A stretch of DNA of 64,000 nucleotides, from assembly GCA_944386985.1 (NCBI GenBank), contig CALXDD010000003.1:62001-126000 (forward strand), in the 5' to 3' direction. Under the pieces are notes generated by a model. The model saw only the letters and a list, made by a program, of their open reading frames with translations. It was not told the origin of the DNA and ran no database searches. Of this stretch, positions 31,342 through 39,288 are shown in pieces. Source of the DNA: an uncultured Oscillospiraceae bacterium. GTDB taxonomy: Bacteria > Bacillota > Clostridia > Oscillospirales > Oscillospiraceae. Every line of letters starts with the position of its first letter. Positions within the stretch are counted from its first letter, which is position 1. The position numbers were made by a program, and so were the translations under genes.

Positions 31342-31731
31342 CTACCGGTTCCGCCAGGGTCTGGGTTTGGGGGCGGGATGAAACTCCACAAATTTCAGGG
31401 AGTACAGATCCCCGGAGACATACCGGTCCCGGTCGGGCTGGTAGAGGACGATGTAGTCGTTGCCCACGGTGTGTAGGATGCCCTGCCACACCACGGAGCC
31501 CTGGCTGCCGATGAGGAAGGTAGCCACCACAAAGCTGCCGAGGTTGCGCATGAGAAGGCTCTTGATGGAGCCCTGGAAGGCCTCGGCGTTGGTCATGGGA
31601 TTTTCCGTGGCCTCCGGCGAGAGGGGGTTGGTCATATCCAGTCCGCCGGAGGACACGGGGACGGTCTGCCCCGTGAGGGGAAGCCCCTCGCCCTGTTCCT
31701 GGGCGGACAAAATGCCGAATTCCTGGATCAT
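31342..31731 (-). CDS. gerQ: Spore coat protein GerQ
   Basis: A 129-residue protein with a low-complexity N-terminus. The conserved C-terminal core (about 63-115, NLGSFVVATFLIGSQGSVVW through GNDYIVLYQPDRDRYVSGDL) aligns by eye with the GerQ core (xxGKxxTIYxTF...W...FxGxIxxAGRDHIIISDP). GerQ sits in the inner spore coat and is needed for CwlJ localisation. The cwlJ-type gene lies immediately upstream in the same operon, which strongly supports the call. The start follows GGAAGGAGTATTGACCC. Confidence 0.8.
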   Translation of the reverse strand: MIQEFGILSAQEQGEGLPLTGQTVPVSSGGLDMTNPLSPEATENPMTNAEAFQGSIKSLLMRNLGSFVVATFLIGSQGSVVWQGILHTVGNDYIVLYQPDRDRYVSGDLYSLKFVEFHPAPKPRPWRNR

Positions 31732-31756
31732 GGGTCAATACTCCTTCCAAAATTGC

Positions 31757-32197
31757 TCAGGTTTGATAATAGGCGTTGGTGGGATTATAGAAGCAGTGGT
31801 CCCCGATGCGGATATACCAGTATCCTACATCGGAGGGAAACCGGGAGCGGCAGTTGGGGCCGAAGGGGTTGTAGAACCACAGGGCGTCGGCCACCTCCGG
31901 CAGCCGTCCGCCGGCGATGGCCCAGTCGGCGATCTCATAGTGGATGGCCTCCGGGCGCATGTTGTAGATGTTTTGGGGGTTGTAGGCCCCGTTTTCTGTT
32001 TCACTGGCGCAGACGAACTGGTAGGGCTGAAAAATGATGTTGCGGATGCTGCCCTGGCCCACCCGGGCGTACTCGCCGCCCTTGGCGTTGACGCGGTTCA
32101 TCACCACGGTGGCCACCGCCCGCATCCCGCGGTCGCCCTCGCCGCCTGCCTCACATTGGATGAGCCTCGCAAGAAGCTCGCGGTCAGAATAAGCCAT
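31757..32197 (-). CDS. cwlJ: Spore cortex-lytic hydrolase CwlJ (SleB/CwlJ family)
   Basis: A 146-residue hydrolase consisting only of the SleB/CwlJ catalytic domain, as in CwlJ; there is no signal peptide or binding domain. The catalytic-region motif LLARLIQCEAGGEGDRGMRA holds the likely catalytic Glu16. VATVVMNRV and the C-terminal WFYNPFGPNC and GDHCFYNP complete the family pattern. CwlJ depolymerises spore cortex peptidoglycan during Ca-dipicolinate-triggered germination. It is paired with gerQ 25 bases downstream. The ATG is preceded by CAGGAGTGTGAGAATCT. Confidence 0.88.
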   Translation of the reverse strand: MAYSDRELLARLIQCEAGGEGDRGMRAVATVVMNRVNAKGGEYARVGQGSIRNIIFQPYQFVCASETENGAYNPQNIYNMRPEAIHYEIADWAIAGGRLPEVADALWFYNPFGPNCRSRFPSDVGYWYIRIGDHCFYNPTNAYYQT

Positions 32198-32325
32198 AGA
32201 TTCTCACACTCCTGCTCGCTTCATTGTATGCCGGCAGCGGAGATTGGTGCTGGACAATCGGGGCAGGGTGTGGTATGCTGAAGCGCGAATAAAATCTGCC
32301 GAATGAGAAAGGAGTATGGGGAAAT

Positions 32326-32577
32326 ATGACCTATACATTTCGTCCCCGGGGGGTCTGCTCCCGGGAGATGCACATTGAGCTGGAGGACGGCGTCATCAAG
32401 TCCCTGGAGGTCATCGGCGGCTGCAGCGGCAATCTCCAGGGGATTTCCCGCCTGGTGGAGGGCATGCCGGCGGAGGAGGCCATCCGTCGGCTGAAGGGCA
32501 TCCGCTGCGGGTTCAAGGATACCTCCTGTCCCGATCAGCTGTCCATCGCGCTGACCGAGGCGCTGAAAAAAGCCTGA
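32326..32577 (+). CDS. TSCPD-domain small protein (TIGR03905 type)
   Basis: An 83-residue protein with the C-terminal signature DTSCPDQLS and upstream CSREMHIELEDGVIKSLEV and GGCSGNLQGIS. The family is widespread in anaerobes and related to the C-terminal domain of some ribonucleotide reductases. The four conserved Cys suggest metal binding. Function unknown. Single-gene transcript with its own terminator. Confidence 0.85.
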   Translation: MTYTFRPRGVCSREMHIELEDGVIKSLEVIGGCSGNLQGISRLVEGMPAEEAIRRLKGIRCGFKDTSCPDQLSIALTEALKKA

Positions 32578-32583
32578 CAGACA

Positions 32584-32633
32584 AAGCAAGACAGGACCAC
32601 CCCTATGATGGGGGCCCTGTCTTGCTTACTTTT
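32584..32633 (+). terminator. Terminator after the TSCPD gene
   Basis: A perfect 12-bp stem (32584-32595 with 32616-32627), then ACTTTTTA. A second small palindrome (TGGGGGAT and ATCCCCCA, 32651-32670) lies just beyond. Confidence 0.7.
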
Positions 32634-32710
32634 TATAGATTGTTGGCAGGTGGGGGATTCGTATCCCCCAGACATCCTTGTTTCAGAGGAGATTGCCGGC
32701 GGTAAAGCCG

Positions 32711-33220
32711 TCATTCCTGCGCTCCCAGGCTGCCGGGCGTCTCAGTCAAGTCCAGCCCGTACGCCCCGATCTCCACTGAGCCGTCCTTCAGAGAGAGGAA
32801 GGGGGAGAACTCCACCGTTTTCCCCTCATAGGTCAGGGAGATGGAGGCGTCGGCGAAAATGTCGCTGACATTGCACTGGAGAAGAAAAGGTCCGCAGTCC
32901 GGGTCCTCATAAAGGAGGATTTTTTCAGCGGTTTCCAGATCGTTGCGGTACAGCTGCAGCTGCATGCCGTCGTAGCGGGGAATCACCAGATAGTAGTCTC
33001 CGGCGGAGAGATAATGGGTGGGCAGCTGGTCGCTGTCCAGATACCGTTCCGCATAGAACGCCAGATCCTCCGTCTCCTGGTAGCCCAGGTACGCCGCTGC
33101 GTAATACTGTCCCTCGGCAAAGGGGATGGCGTCCTGTTTGTTGTCTGCGGTTTCCGAGGCACATCCGGCCGGCAGCAGGCAGACCAGAAGCAGCAGTGCC
33201 CAACAGACGTATTTTTTCAT
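32711..33220 (-). CDS. Putative lipoprotein
   Basis: A 169-residue protein with a type II signal peptide (MKKYVCWALLLLVCLLPAGC; lipobox PAGC with Cys20). The mature part is acidic and rich in aromatic residues, with a mostly beta-strand look. No family recognised. It is a single gene; the operon downstream of it on the same strand is not continuous. Surface-exposed by inference. Confidence 0.7.
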   Translation of the reverse strand: MKKYVCWALLLLVCLLPAGCASETADNKQDAIPFAEGQYYAAAYLGYQETEDLAFYAERYLDSDQLPTHYLSAGDYYLVIPRYDGMQLQLYRNDLETAEKILLYEDPDCGPFLLQCNVSDIFADASISLTYEGKTVEFSPFLSLKDGSVEIGAYGLDLTETPGSLGAQE

Positions 33221-33320
33221 AGCAAGATTTCACGCTCCTTCCTTTGCGGAGCCTTATTGTATCAGAAAAGGCGGCGGCCCGCAAGGAGGATTTCGGATTG
33301 GAAAAAATGGGAAGAAACAG

Positions 33321-34532
33321 TCAGCGGCACACCACAGGAAGCCGGTGTCCCAGCCCGGCAAGAAACTCGTTGGTGAGGATGCCGCACTTTTGGGCGACCT
33401 CCTCCGCCCGGATCTCCCTGCCGCCGTCCTCGCCAATGAGGGTCACCGTGTCCCCAGCCACTGCCTGTGGGACGGCGGTTACATCCACCAGCAGCTGGTC
33501 CATGCACATCCGCCCCACCATGGGGCAACGGCGTCCGGAGAGGAGCACCTCCCCGCCCCGCTGGGTGAGACAGGCGGGGAGACCGTCGGCGTAGCCAATG
33601 GTCACCACCGCCAGCCGGGTGTCCCGCGCCGCCTGAAAGGCAAGGCCATAGCCTGCCCGTTCTCCGGCGGAGATGGTCCGCACCGAGGCCGCCCGGGCCC
33701 GGAGGGACAGCACCGGCCGGAGGGGCAGAGGACAGGGGACGCAGCCGGGGCTGCTTTGAACGCCGTAGAGGGCGATGCCCGCCCGGGCGTAGGCAGAGCC
33801 GGGCCGGGGCGGCAGGGTCCAGATCCCGGCGCTGGCCTGGAGGTGGACGGCTCCCGGGTTCAGTCCGGCGTTCCGGATGCATTGGACCGCATCCTCAAAC
33901 AGAGCCAATTGGCGTCGGGCAAAGGCAGCGTCCCGGGGAATTGGACTGTCCGCGGTGCAAAGGTGGGAGAATACCCCCTCCACCTGGAGATGAGGCAGGT
34001 GGAAGAGGGTCAGGAGGGCCTCCTTATCCTCCGCCGGAATGCCCAGCCGGTGCATCCCGGTGTCTAAGGCCAGGTGGACCCGGAGAGGAATGCGCTGGGC
34101 GGAGAGTGCCTCACCGTGGGAGAGATCCGCCACCGCCTGTTGGAGACGAAAGTGTTGGAGAAGGGGGACCTCCTCCGGCGGGGTATAGCCCAGAATCAGG
34201 ATGGTTCCCCGGACGCCGCGGCGTCGAAGGGCGATCCCCTCGGAGAGACAGGCCACGGCAAAGGCATCCACTCCTTCCCGCTGGAGGGCCAGGGACAGGG
34301 GAACCGCACCGTGTCCGTAGGCGTCTGCCTTTACCACCGCCATCAGACGGCACCCGGCGGGGAGAGCGTTCTGGAGGACCTGGGCGTTGTGACAGGCGGC
34401 ATCCAGATTTGTTTCCCGCCAGGCCCGGCCGGTGGGGGAGACGCGCAGACCCTCCAAGGGCCGGGGGAGGCGGCGGAGGGCGGAGAAGAGGGAGAGGGAA
34501 GAATGTCGGGCGGGAAGGAGCGCTTCTGTCAT
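33321..34532 (-). CDS. vanT: Alanine/serine racemase of the vanG-type cluster (VanT-like)
   Basis: A 403-residue PLP-dependent racemase. The PLP-Lys motif is AVVKADAYGHGA; the second catalytic Tyr is within ERAGYGLAF, and IGYADGLPA and MVGRMCMDQ are further family sites. About 37 extra residues precede the usual start (RAWRETNLDAACHN). In vanC/E/G-type operons VanT supplies D-serine and carries an N-terminal multi-helix membrane domain; that domain is absent here, so this is only the catalytic half. The ATG overlaps the vanXY stop by 4 bases. It could be an ordinary alanine racemase recruited to the operon; context favours D-Ser supply. Confidence 0.75.
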   Translation of the reverse strand: MTEALLPARHSSLSLFSALRRLPRPLEGLRVSPTGRAWRETNLDAACHNAQVLQNALPAGCRLMAVVKADAYGHGAVPLSLALQREGVDAFAVACLSEGIALRRRGVRGTILILGYTPPEEVPLLQHFRLQQAVADLSHGEALSAQRIPLRVHLALDTGMHRLGIPAEDKEALLTLFHLPHLQVEGVFSHLCTADSPIPRDAAFARRQLALFEDAVQCIRNAGLNPGAVHLQASAGIWTLPPRPGSAYARAGIALYGVQSSPGCVPCPLPLRPVLSLRARAASVRTISAGERAGYGLAFQAARDTRLAVVTIGYADGLPACLTQRGGEVLLSGRRCPMVGRMCMDQLLVDVTAVPQAVAGDTVTLIGEDGGREIRAEEVAQKCGILTNEFLAGLGHRLPVVCR

Positions 34533-35272
34533 GCGGGGTCCCCCCAGACGGTGAGGAAGAACCCATTCTGGTTGTCCCCGGAGATCTGCCAGCAGCCCTT
34601 GGGGATCTCCAGCTCCACCGCCTCCCCCGGGCAGGGGAGATAGGAGACGGTGACGGACCGGCCATTTGCCAGATGGAGGGTCCGGGGCTGCTCCTGGACA
34701 AAGGGGCGGTATTCCTCCAGACAGAGGTCATGCTCCTCCATCAGCGTGGCGTGGGGGGCGCCGACGTAGCGGAAATGCCAGGGCTCCTCGCTGATACCGG
34801 TGAGGGCCTCCTTTTCCCGCCGGTACCGCTGAAGAAAGCCGTAGCGGGCGGCGCAGCGGCGGAACTCACCGCACACCCCGCTGGAGGGAAAATTGGGGCG
34901 GATGAAGTCGATGACGGGGGCGGCCTTCCCAAGATCGATGGCCAGCCCCGTCTGGTGCTCGCTGCAGCCCGGCAGGGCCACATACTGCCGGGTGAAGGCG
35001 GGGCCTTCCTTTTCCATGGTATCGTCCCAGATGGCCTGCTGCTCCCGCTGGCTGCGCCAGCCGGAGACGGGGACAATCCGCCCCCGGCCCCCCACCGCCT
35101 GGATGCAAGCCGAAAGCAGTCCGGCGGTCCGGCGCTCCAGGAGGATCTGGGGAAACCGGTCGTCGGCGGGGACCAGGCCTTCCGGTTCAGGTCCCTGGAG
35201 GGGATGACGGGCATTGACGAGAACCAGGGGGCCGTTATGGATCTGGCGGCGGTGCAAAGTCAGCGTGCCCAT
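34529..35272 (-). CDS. vanXY: D,D-peptidase VanXY/VanY type
   Basis: A 247-residue zinc D,D-peptidase of the M15B family. SEHQTGLAIDLG gives the SxHxxGxAxD zinc motif and EPWHFRYVG the second His with the catalytic Glu. The preceding PVSGWRSQREQQAIW is the VanY/VanXY substrate region. No signal peptide or anchor, so it is cytosolic as VanXY proteins are. It would remove precursors ending in D-Ala so that only D-Ser-ended wall precursors remain. It overlaps the ligase gene by 13 bases and the racemase gene by 4. Confidence 0.85.
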   Translation of the reverse strand: MGTLTLHRRQIHNGPLVLVNARHPLQGPEPEGLVPADDRFPQILLERRTAGLLSACIQAVGGRGRIVPVSGWRSQREQQAIWDDTMEKEGPAFTRQYVALPGCSEHQTGLAIDLGKAAPVIDFIRPNFPSSGVCGEFRRCAARYGFLQRYRREKEALTGISEEPWHFRYVGAPHATLMEEHDLCLEEYRPFVQEQPRTLHLANGRSVTVSYLPCPGEAVELEIPKGCWQISGDNQNGFFLTVWGDPA

Positions 35273-36306
35273 TGTGACACCCCCGTTTCCAAAATCCGGT
35301 CAATGAGCTGGGGGAAGGAGAGGCCGATGCCCGCCATCATACTGGGGTAGCGGCTGTGAGGGGTGAAGCCGGGTATGGTGTTTACCTCGTTGAAGAGGAT
35401 ACGGCCCTCCGGTGTCAGAAAGAAGTCTACCCTGGCAAAGACCTGGCAGTCCAGGGCCCGGAAGAGCACCTTAGCAGTCTCCTGAATCTCCCGGGCCTTC
35501 TCCGGGGCGATCCGGGCGGGACAGTGGATGGAGGAGGTCTTCAGGGTGTACTTTTCCTCAAAGTCGAAGAACCCCTGACTCAGCGCGATCTCGTCCACCA
35601 GTCCCACCGTCAGCGTCTCCCGGCCCAGCACGGCGCAGCCCACCTCGAAGCCGGATACCGCCTCCTCCAGCAAGATCTCCCGGTCGTTGGCGAAGGCCAG
35701 CTCCACTGCCGCTTTCAGTTCCTCAGACTTCTCCACCCGGGTGACGCCGAAGGAGGAGCCGGAGCGGACGGGCTTGACGAAAAGGGGATAGCCCAGGGAC
35801 TCCCCGGCGGCGGCCATGTCCGAAAGGGGAGCGCCCCGGCGGAAGAGAGTGCTGCGGGGCACCGGGATGCCCGCCAGGGCGGCCAGCTTGTGGGCCCGGT
35901 CCTTGTCCATGCACAGAGCACTGGAGAGAGCGCCGCAGCCGATAATGGGGACCCCCGCCAGCTCCAAAAGGCCCTGGACGGTGCCGTCCTCCCCATTTTT
36001 GCCGTGGAGCACCGGGAAGGCGGCGTCAAAGGAGAGGCGGCGGTCAGAGCCGTCCAGCAGCAAAAGATGGCTGCGTCCCCGGTCCAGGCTCAGGGTGCAG
36101 GGAGTGCAGCGGTCCTGGCACCAGGTGCCGTTCTCCAGCCGGGAGAGGGGACCGTCGTAGAAAAGCCACTTGCCGTCCCGGGTGATCCCCACCAGCAGAG
36201 GAGTGTGCCGATTGGTGTCCATGTGGGTGAGGATGCCGTAGGCGGACTGGAGAGACACGCCGTACTCCGTGGAGCAGCCGCCGAACAACACCAAAATCTG
36301 TTTCAT
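35260..36306 (-). CDS. vanG: D-alanine-D-serine ligase, VanG type
   Basis: A 348-residue ATP-grasp ligase. ILVLFGGCSTEYGVSL is the N-terminal signature; HGKNGEDGTVQGLLELAG and FVKPVRSGSSFGV are nucleotide-binding parts, and FNEVNTIPGFTPHSRYPSM is the C-terminal Mg site. The omega-loop region reads DFEEKYTLKTSSIHCPA, which is the VanC/E/G style rather than that of Ddl or VanA. Products would be D-Ala-D-Ser wall precursors with reduced glycopeptide binding. The start follows AGGAGGTCTTTTCT. Upstream vanR/vanS and downstream vanXY and racemase confirm the cluster type. Confidence 0.85.
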   Translation of the reverse strand: MKQILVLFGGCSTEYGVSLQSAYGILTHMDTNRHTPLLVGITRDGKWLFYDGPLSRLENGTWCQDRCTPCTLSLDRGRSHLLLLDGSDRRLSFDAAFPVLHGKNGEDGTVQGLLELAGVPIIGCGALSSALCMDKDRAHKLAALAGIPVPRSTLFRRGAPLSDMAAAGESLGYPLFVKPVRSGSSFGVTRVEKSEELKAAVELAFANDREILLEEAVSGFEVGCAVLGRETLTVGLVDEIALSQGFFDFEEKYTLKTSSIHCPARIAPEKAREIQETAKVLFRALDCQVFARVDFFLTPEGRILFNEVNTIPGFTPHSRYPSMMAGIGLSFPQLIDRILETGVSQWAR

Positions 36307-36329
36307 AGAAAAGACCTCCTGAAAAGGCG

Positions 36330-36376
36330 AATGCGCCCTGTTTTGCTGTAAAAATCATAGCAAAACAGGGCGCATT
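36330..36376. promoter_or_regulatory. Strong hairpin between vanS and vanG
   Basis: A perfect 18-bp stem (36330-36347 with 36359-36376), loop of 11. It lies only 24 bases before the vanG start, so there is no room for a promoter between them. On the minus strand only a short T-run follows (TTTT), so it may be a partial terminator or attenuator setting vanG expression. Confidence 0.6.
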
Positions 36377-36425
36377 TTGTTTTCGCTTTCTCTTTCGCCT
36401 TTCCTGAGAAAGTCTTGGGAAAATC

Positions 36426-37520
36426 TTACGAATTTCTTGCGGCGGGCAGCGTAACAGTAAAGATGATCTGCTCCTCGGCGCTTCGGGCGGTGATGGTGCC
36501 GCCGTGGGCCTCCACGATTTCCTTGGCAATGGCGAGACCAAGGCCTGCGTTGCCGGTGCCGGTGCTCCGGGAGGTGTCCAGACGGAAAAACTGCTCGAAC
36601 ATCCGTGAGAGTTTCTCCGGAGGGATGGTCCGGCCGGCGTTTTGGAAGGTGAGGACGATCGTCTGGCCCTGCCGCCGGCCCTCCACCTGAATGGCGGTGC
36701 CGGGGTAGCCGTAGTGGAGGGCGTTGTTGAGGAGGTTGTCGAAGACCCGGGCCATTTTATCCGCGTCGCATATTGCGGTGAGATCATCGGCTAAGGCCAG
36801 GGCACAGGACATGTCCTTTTGCTGCAGCACCGGGGCAAACTCACTGCACATCTGCTCCAGCATCCGCTTGAGATCCACTGTCCGGCACTCCAGCTCCAGA
36901 TGGGTCAGGCTGAAGCGGGTGATGTCGAAAAATTCATTCACCAAATCCTCCAGCCGCTCCGCCTTCTCCAGTGCCACCCCGGTGTACCGGGCCCGGAGCT
37001 GAGGGGAGAGCTGGGGCTCATCCCGCAGAAGAGTGAGATAGCCGATGACGCTGGTGAGAGGCGTTTTCAGATCGTGGGCCAGATAGACCACCAGGTCGTT
37101 TTTTCGCTGCTCCGCGTCCCGGGCCGCCCGGGCGTTCCGAAGAGCCTGTTCCCGCACCAGGTTCAGCTGATCCTCCGCCTGCTCCATTCCCTCCGGCAGG
37201 TGGATAGGCTCCTCGCCGGGGTGGGCCAGTTTCTCCGCCCCCTCCAGCAGCAGTGCCAGATTTTCCACTGGTCTTGCGATAAAGAAATAGCTGATGACCA
37301 GCCAACCCGCCAGCACCACTGCGGCTCCTACAAAAAAGAGGTTTTGCTCCACCCAATTCAAAAGCCGATAGAGAAAGGTGTCGTACCAGGTGATGGAGGC
37401 GCAGATGACGATACAGACCAGGGCGATGAGGACCACCGCCACCGCCCATCCGAAAAGGGACAAAAGATAGCTGCCCCACACCTGCAGAGCGGTCTGCCGC
37501 TCCCGGCGGGGACGTCTCAT
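36426..37520 (-). CDS. vanS: VanS-type sensor histidine kinase
   Basis: A 364-residue membrane kinase with two helices (about 20-43 and 63-82) enclosing a short outside loop, then a HAMP-like linker. The HisKA box is VVYLAHDLKTPLTSVIGYL with the phospho-His, identical in style to VanS. The ATPase N box is NLLNNALHYG and the G box GLGLAIAKEIVEAHGG. It would detect glycopeptide or wall stress and phosphorylate VanR. I start at ATG 37520, 10 bases past the vanR stop; an in-frame TTG at 37538 is an alternative. Confidence 0.85.
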   Translation of the reverse strand: MRRPRRERQTALQVWGSYLLSLFGWAVAVVLIALVCIVICASITWYDTFLYRLLNWVEQNLFFVGAAVVLAGWLVISYFFIARPVENLALLLEGAEKLAHPGEEPIHLPEGMEQAEDQLNLVREQALRNARAARDAEQRKNDLVVYLAHDLKTPLTSVIGYLTLLRDEPQLSPQLRARYTGVALEKAERLEDLVNEFFDITRFSLTHLELECRTVDLKRMLEQMCSEFAPVLQQKDMSCALALADDLTAICDADKMARVFDNLLNNALHYGYPGTAIQVEGRRQGQTIVLTFQNAGRTIPPEKLSRMFEQFFRLDTSRSTGTGNAGLGLAIAKEIVEAHGGTITARSAEEQIIFTVTLPAARNS

Positions 37521-37530
37521 TCCAGTCGGA

Positions 37531-38223
37531 TTACGCAATGGTATACCCCACCCCCCATACAGTTTTGATGAACTTGGGCTTCCGGCTGGGCTCGTGCATT
37601 TTCTCCCGCAGCCGGGCGATGTGGCTCATAACGGTATTGTTGCTGTCCATGTACCGCTCCCCCCACACCGCCTCGAACAGCTCCTCGCTGGACACCACCT
37701 GACCCTGGCGGCTGCAGAGGTGCCACAGGATAGAAAACTCCAGGGGAGTGAGAGAGAGTTCCTCCCCAAAAAGGACGCACTTGTGGGTGGCCTTGGAGAT
37801 CTGCAGGCCCCGGATGTCGTATTCCTCCAGGGCCTCCGGCTGGTGCTGGGGGTTGTAACGGGTGTAACGCCGCAGCTGAGTCTTCACCCGGGCCACCAAC
37901 TCCAGGGGATTGAAGGGTTTGGTGATGTAGTCGTCGGCCCCAAGGGTCAGTCCGGTGATCTTGTCCATATCCTCCACCTTGGCTGTCAGCATCAAAATAG
38001 GAAAGAGGTGGCGCTCCCGGATCTTCTGGCAGAGGGTGAAGCCGTCCAGGTCCGGCAGCATTACATCCAGAATGGCCAGATCCAGGGGCTGGTGTTCCAC
38101 GCAGGTCAGGGCCTCGGCAGCGGTGCCGAAGACATGGACGGTGTACCCCTCATTTTTCAGATAGACTGCCACCAGATTGGCAATGGCCTCTTCATCATCT
38201 ACAATTAATATATCTGTGCTCAT
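37531..38223 (-). CDS. vanR: VanR-type response regulator (OmpR family)
   Basis: A 230-residue regulator: receiver with DILIVDDEEAIANL, phospho-Asp in LAILDVMLPDLDGF and Lys in DDYITKPFNPLE; winged-helix DNA-binding domain from about residue 130 (LTPLEFSILWHLCSRQGQVV). The start at 38223 has GGAGCGCGGT upstream. It is the first gene of the van cluster and presumably activates vanG-vanXY-vanT with VanS. Confidence 0.85.
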   Translation of the reverse strand: MSTDILIVDDEEAIANLVAVYLKNEGYTVHVFGTAAEALTCVEHQPLDLAILDVMLPDLDGFTLCQKIRERHLFPILMLTAKVEDMDKITGLTLGADDYITKPFNPLELVARVKTQLRRYTRYNPQHQPEALEEYDIRGLQISKATHKCVLFGEELSLTPLEFSILWHLCSRQGQVVSSEELFEAVWGERYMDSNNTVMSHIARLREKMHEPSRKPKFIKTVWGVGYTIA

Positions 38224-38235
38224 ACCGCGCTCCAT

Positions 38236-38724
38236 AAGATGAATCTTGGGATTTGTCCGGCATCAATATAGCATAGATTCCGGCAGATTTCCACTCCGTT
38301 TTCAGCTTCGGATTTTCAGATAGGAGAGGATTATCACGACATCAAGCCGCTGAAGCGTATGGGAAGAAGCCGGTCGAGCTGGGAGTATTCTCTGAAGGAG
38401 TGAAGAATCTTCTGGTGAAGTGTCCAGGAACGGTGGATTTCTGAATATATACATTTTTTTAATATGACGGAGAAAATGGATTTATTGGTCTGCCTTTAAA
38501 AAGACATGAATTTGCCTTTTTGCGGAGAAAGGGAAAAATACCTCTCCCAAAAGGCGGCGGTGCGTGTTGGCGCGTCCTCAGGAAGAGAAGGAATGAAAAG
38601 TGGCGGGTATTTCTGAAATATGCCAAAAATATCGACTCGGTCTAAGTTTCAATAGGCGAGATACGGAGAGAGATTCTAATAATTCTATAAAATAATTTTT
38701 ATACAGTTTACCAAAAAATCCCAA
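38236..38724. other. Gene-poor AT-rich spacer
   Basis: About 490 bases between vanR and the ArsR promoter with no supported gene. It is AT-rich and contains scattered in-frame fragments ending in stops (for example a stretch at 38338-38403 open for about 20 codons), as in decayed DNA. I see no recognisable transposase remnant or RNA structure. The vanR promoter must lie near 38240-38330. Confidence 0.5.
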
Positions 38725-38753
38725 TTGACAGAGAGGGGAGAGTTGCATATAAT
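38725..38753 (+). promoter_or_regulatory. Consensus sigma-A promoter of the arsR-type gene
   Basis: TTGACA (38725-38730), 17-base spacer, TATAAT (38748-38753): a perfect match to both consensus hexamers. Such a strong promoter on a repressor gene suggests autorepression. Confidence 0.85.
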
Positions 38754-38796
38754 AGGAAGGTAAAACTGGACAAATTTGGGAGGAGTAGAGACAGAC

Positions 38797-39081
38797 ATGA
38801 CAGTGCATGAGAAAAACGCGCGCGTGTTCAAGGCATTTTGCGATCCCAATCGCCTGAAGATCCTGGACATGCTGCGAAATGGGGAACAGTGTGCGTATGC
38901 GCTGTTGGAGGTATTGAAGATCGGCCAACCCACATTGTCTCACCACATGAAGATCCTGACCGACGCGGGGATTGTCCGCGCCTGGAAGGAGGGGAAATGG
39001 ATGCATTACACCTTGGACATGGAGGGCATCCAGGATGTGCGTGATCTGCTGCAGGAGATCACATCGCCCCGGGAACAGTGA
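38797..39081 (+). CDS. ArsR/SmtB-family repressor
   Basis: A 94-residue winged-helix regulator: ARVFKAFCDPNRLKILDMLR (helix 1-2), CAYALLEVLKIGQPTLSHHM (recognition helix region), KEGKWMHYTLD (wing). There is no clear CxC metal site at the alpha3 helix (the segment is EQCAYALLEVL, with one Cys), so it may sense something other than arsenic or cadmium. The start at 38797 is placed 11 bases after GGGAGGAG. It is a monocistronic unit; its target is not obvious nearby. Confidence 0.85.
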   Translation: MTVHEKNARVFKAFCDPNRLKILDMLRNGEQCAYALLEVLKIGQPTLSHHMKILTDAGIVRAWKEGKWMHYTLDMEGIQDVRDLLQEITSPREQ

Positions 39082-39096
39082 TCTACAGAAAGGAAC

Positions 39097-39131
39097 AGGA
39101 ACTGCCGGCTTGCTTGCAAGCAGCAGTTCCT
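39097..39131 (+). terminator. Terminator after the arsR-type gene
   Basis: A 9-bp stem (39097-39105 with 39123-39131) enclosing a smaller hairpin, followed by TTCTTTA. Moderate T-run. Confidence 0.55.
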
Positions 39132-39288
39132 TTCTTTATCTGCTTTACGCGCCGTTAACATAGAAGCGCTCTTATATTTTACACAGCCGTGCTATGATAA
39201 AAACTAAGTGCGGAATCAGGATTGCGCATTGCAATAGAGGAAGATCCCCGATATAATGAAAAAAAGACAGAGCACAGGAGGGTGGGCC

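Noticed and set aside
32651-32670. A palindrome (TGGGGGAT...ATCCCCCA) resembling a tRNA T-arm
   Set aside because: The loop does not have T-arm geometry and no anticodon or acceptor arms can be folded around it.
38338-38403. Short open stretch (about 20 codons) in the vanR-arsR spacer
   Set aside because: No start with a ribosome site, no family resemblance, ends in frame quickly; treated as non-coding.
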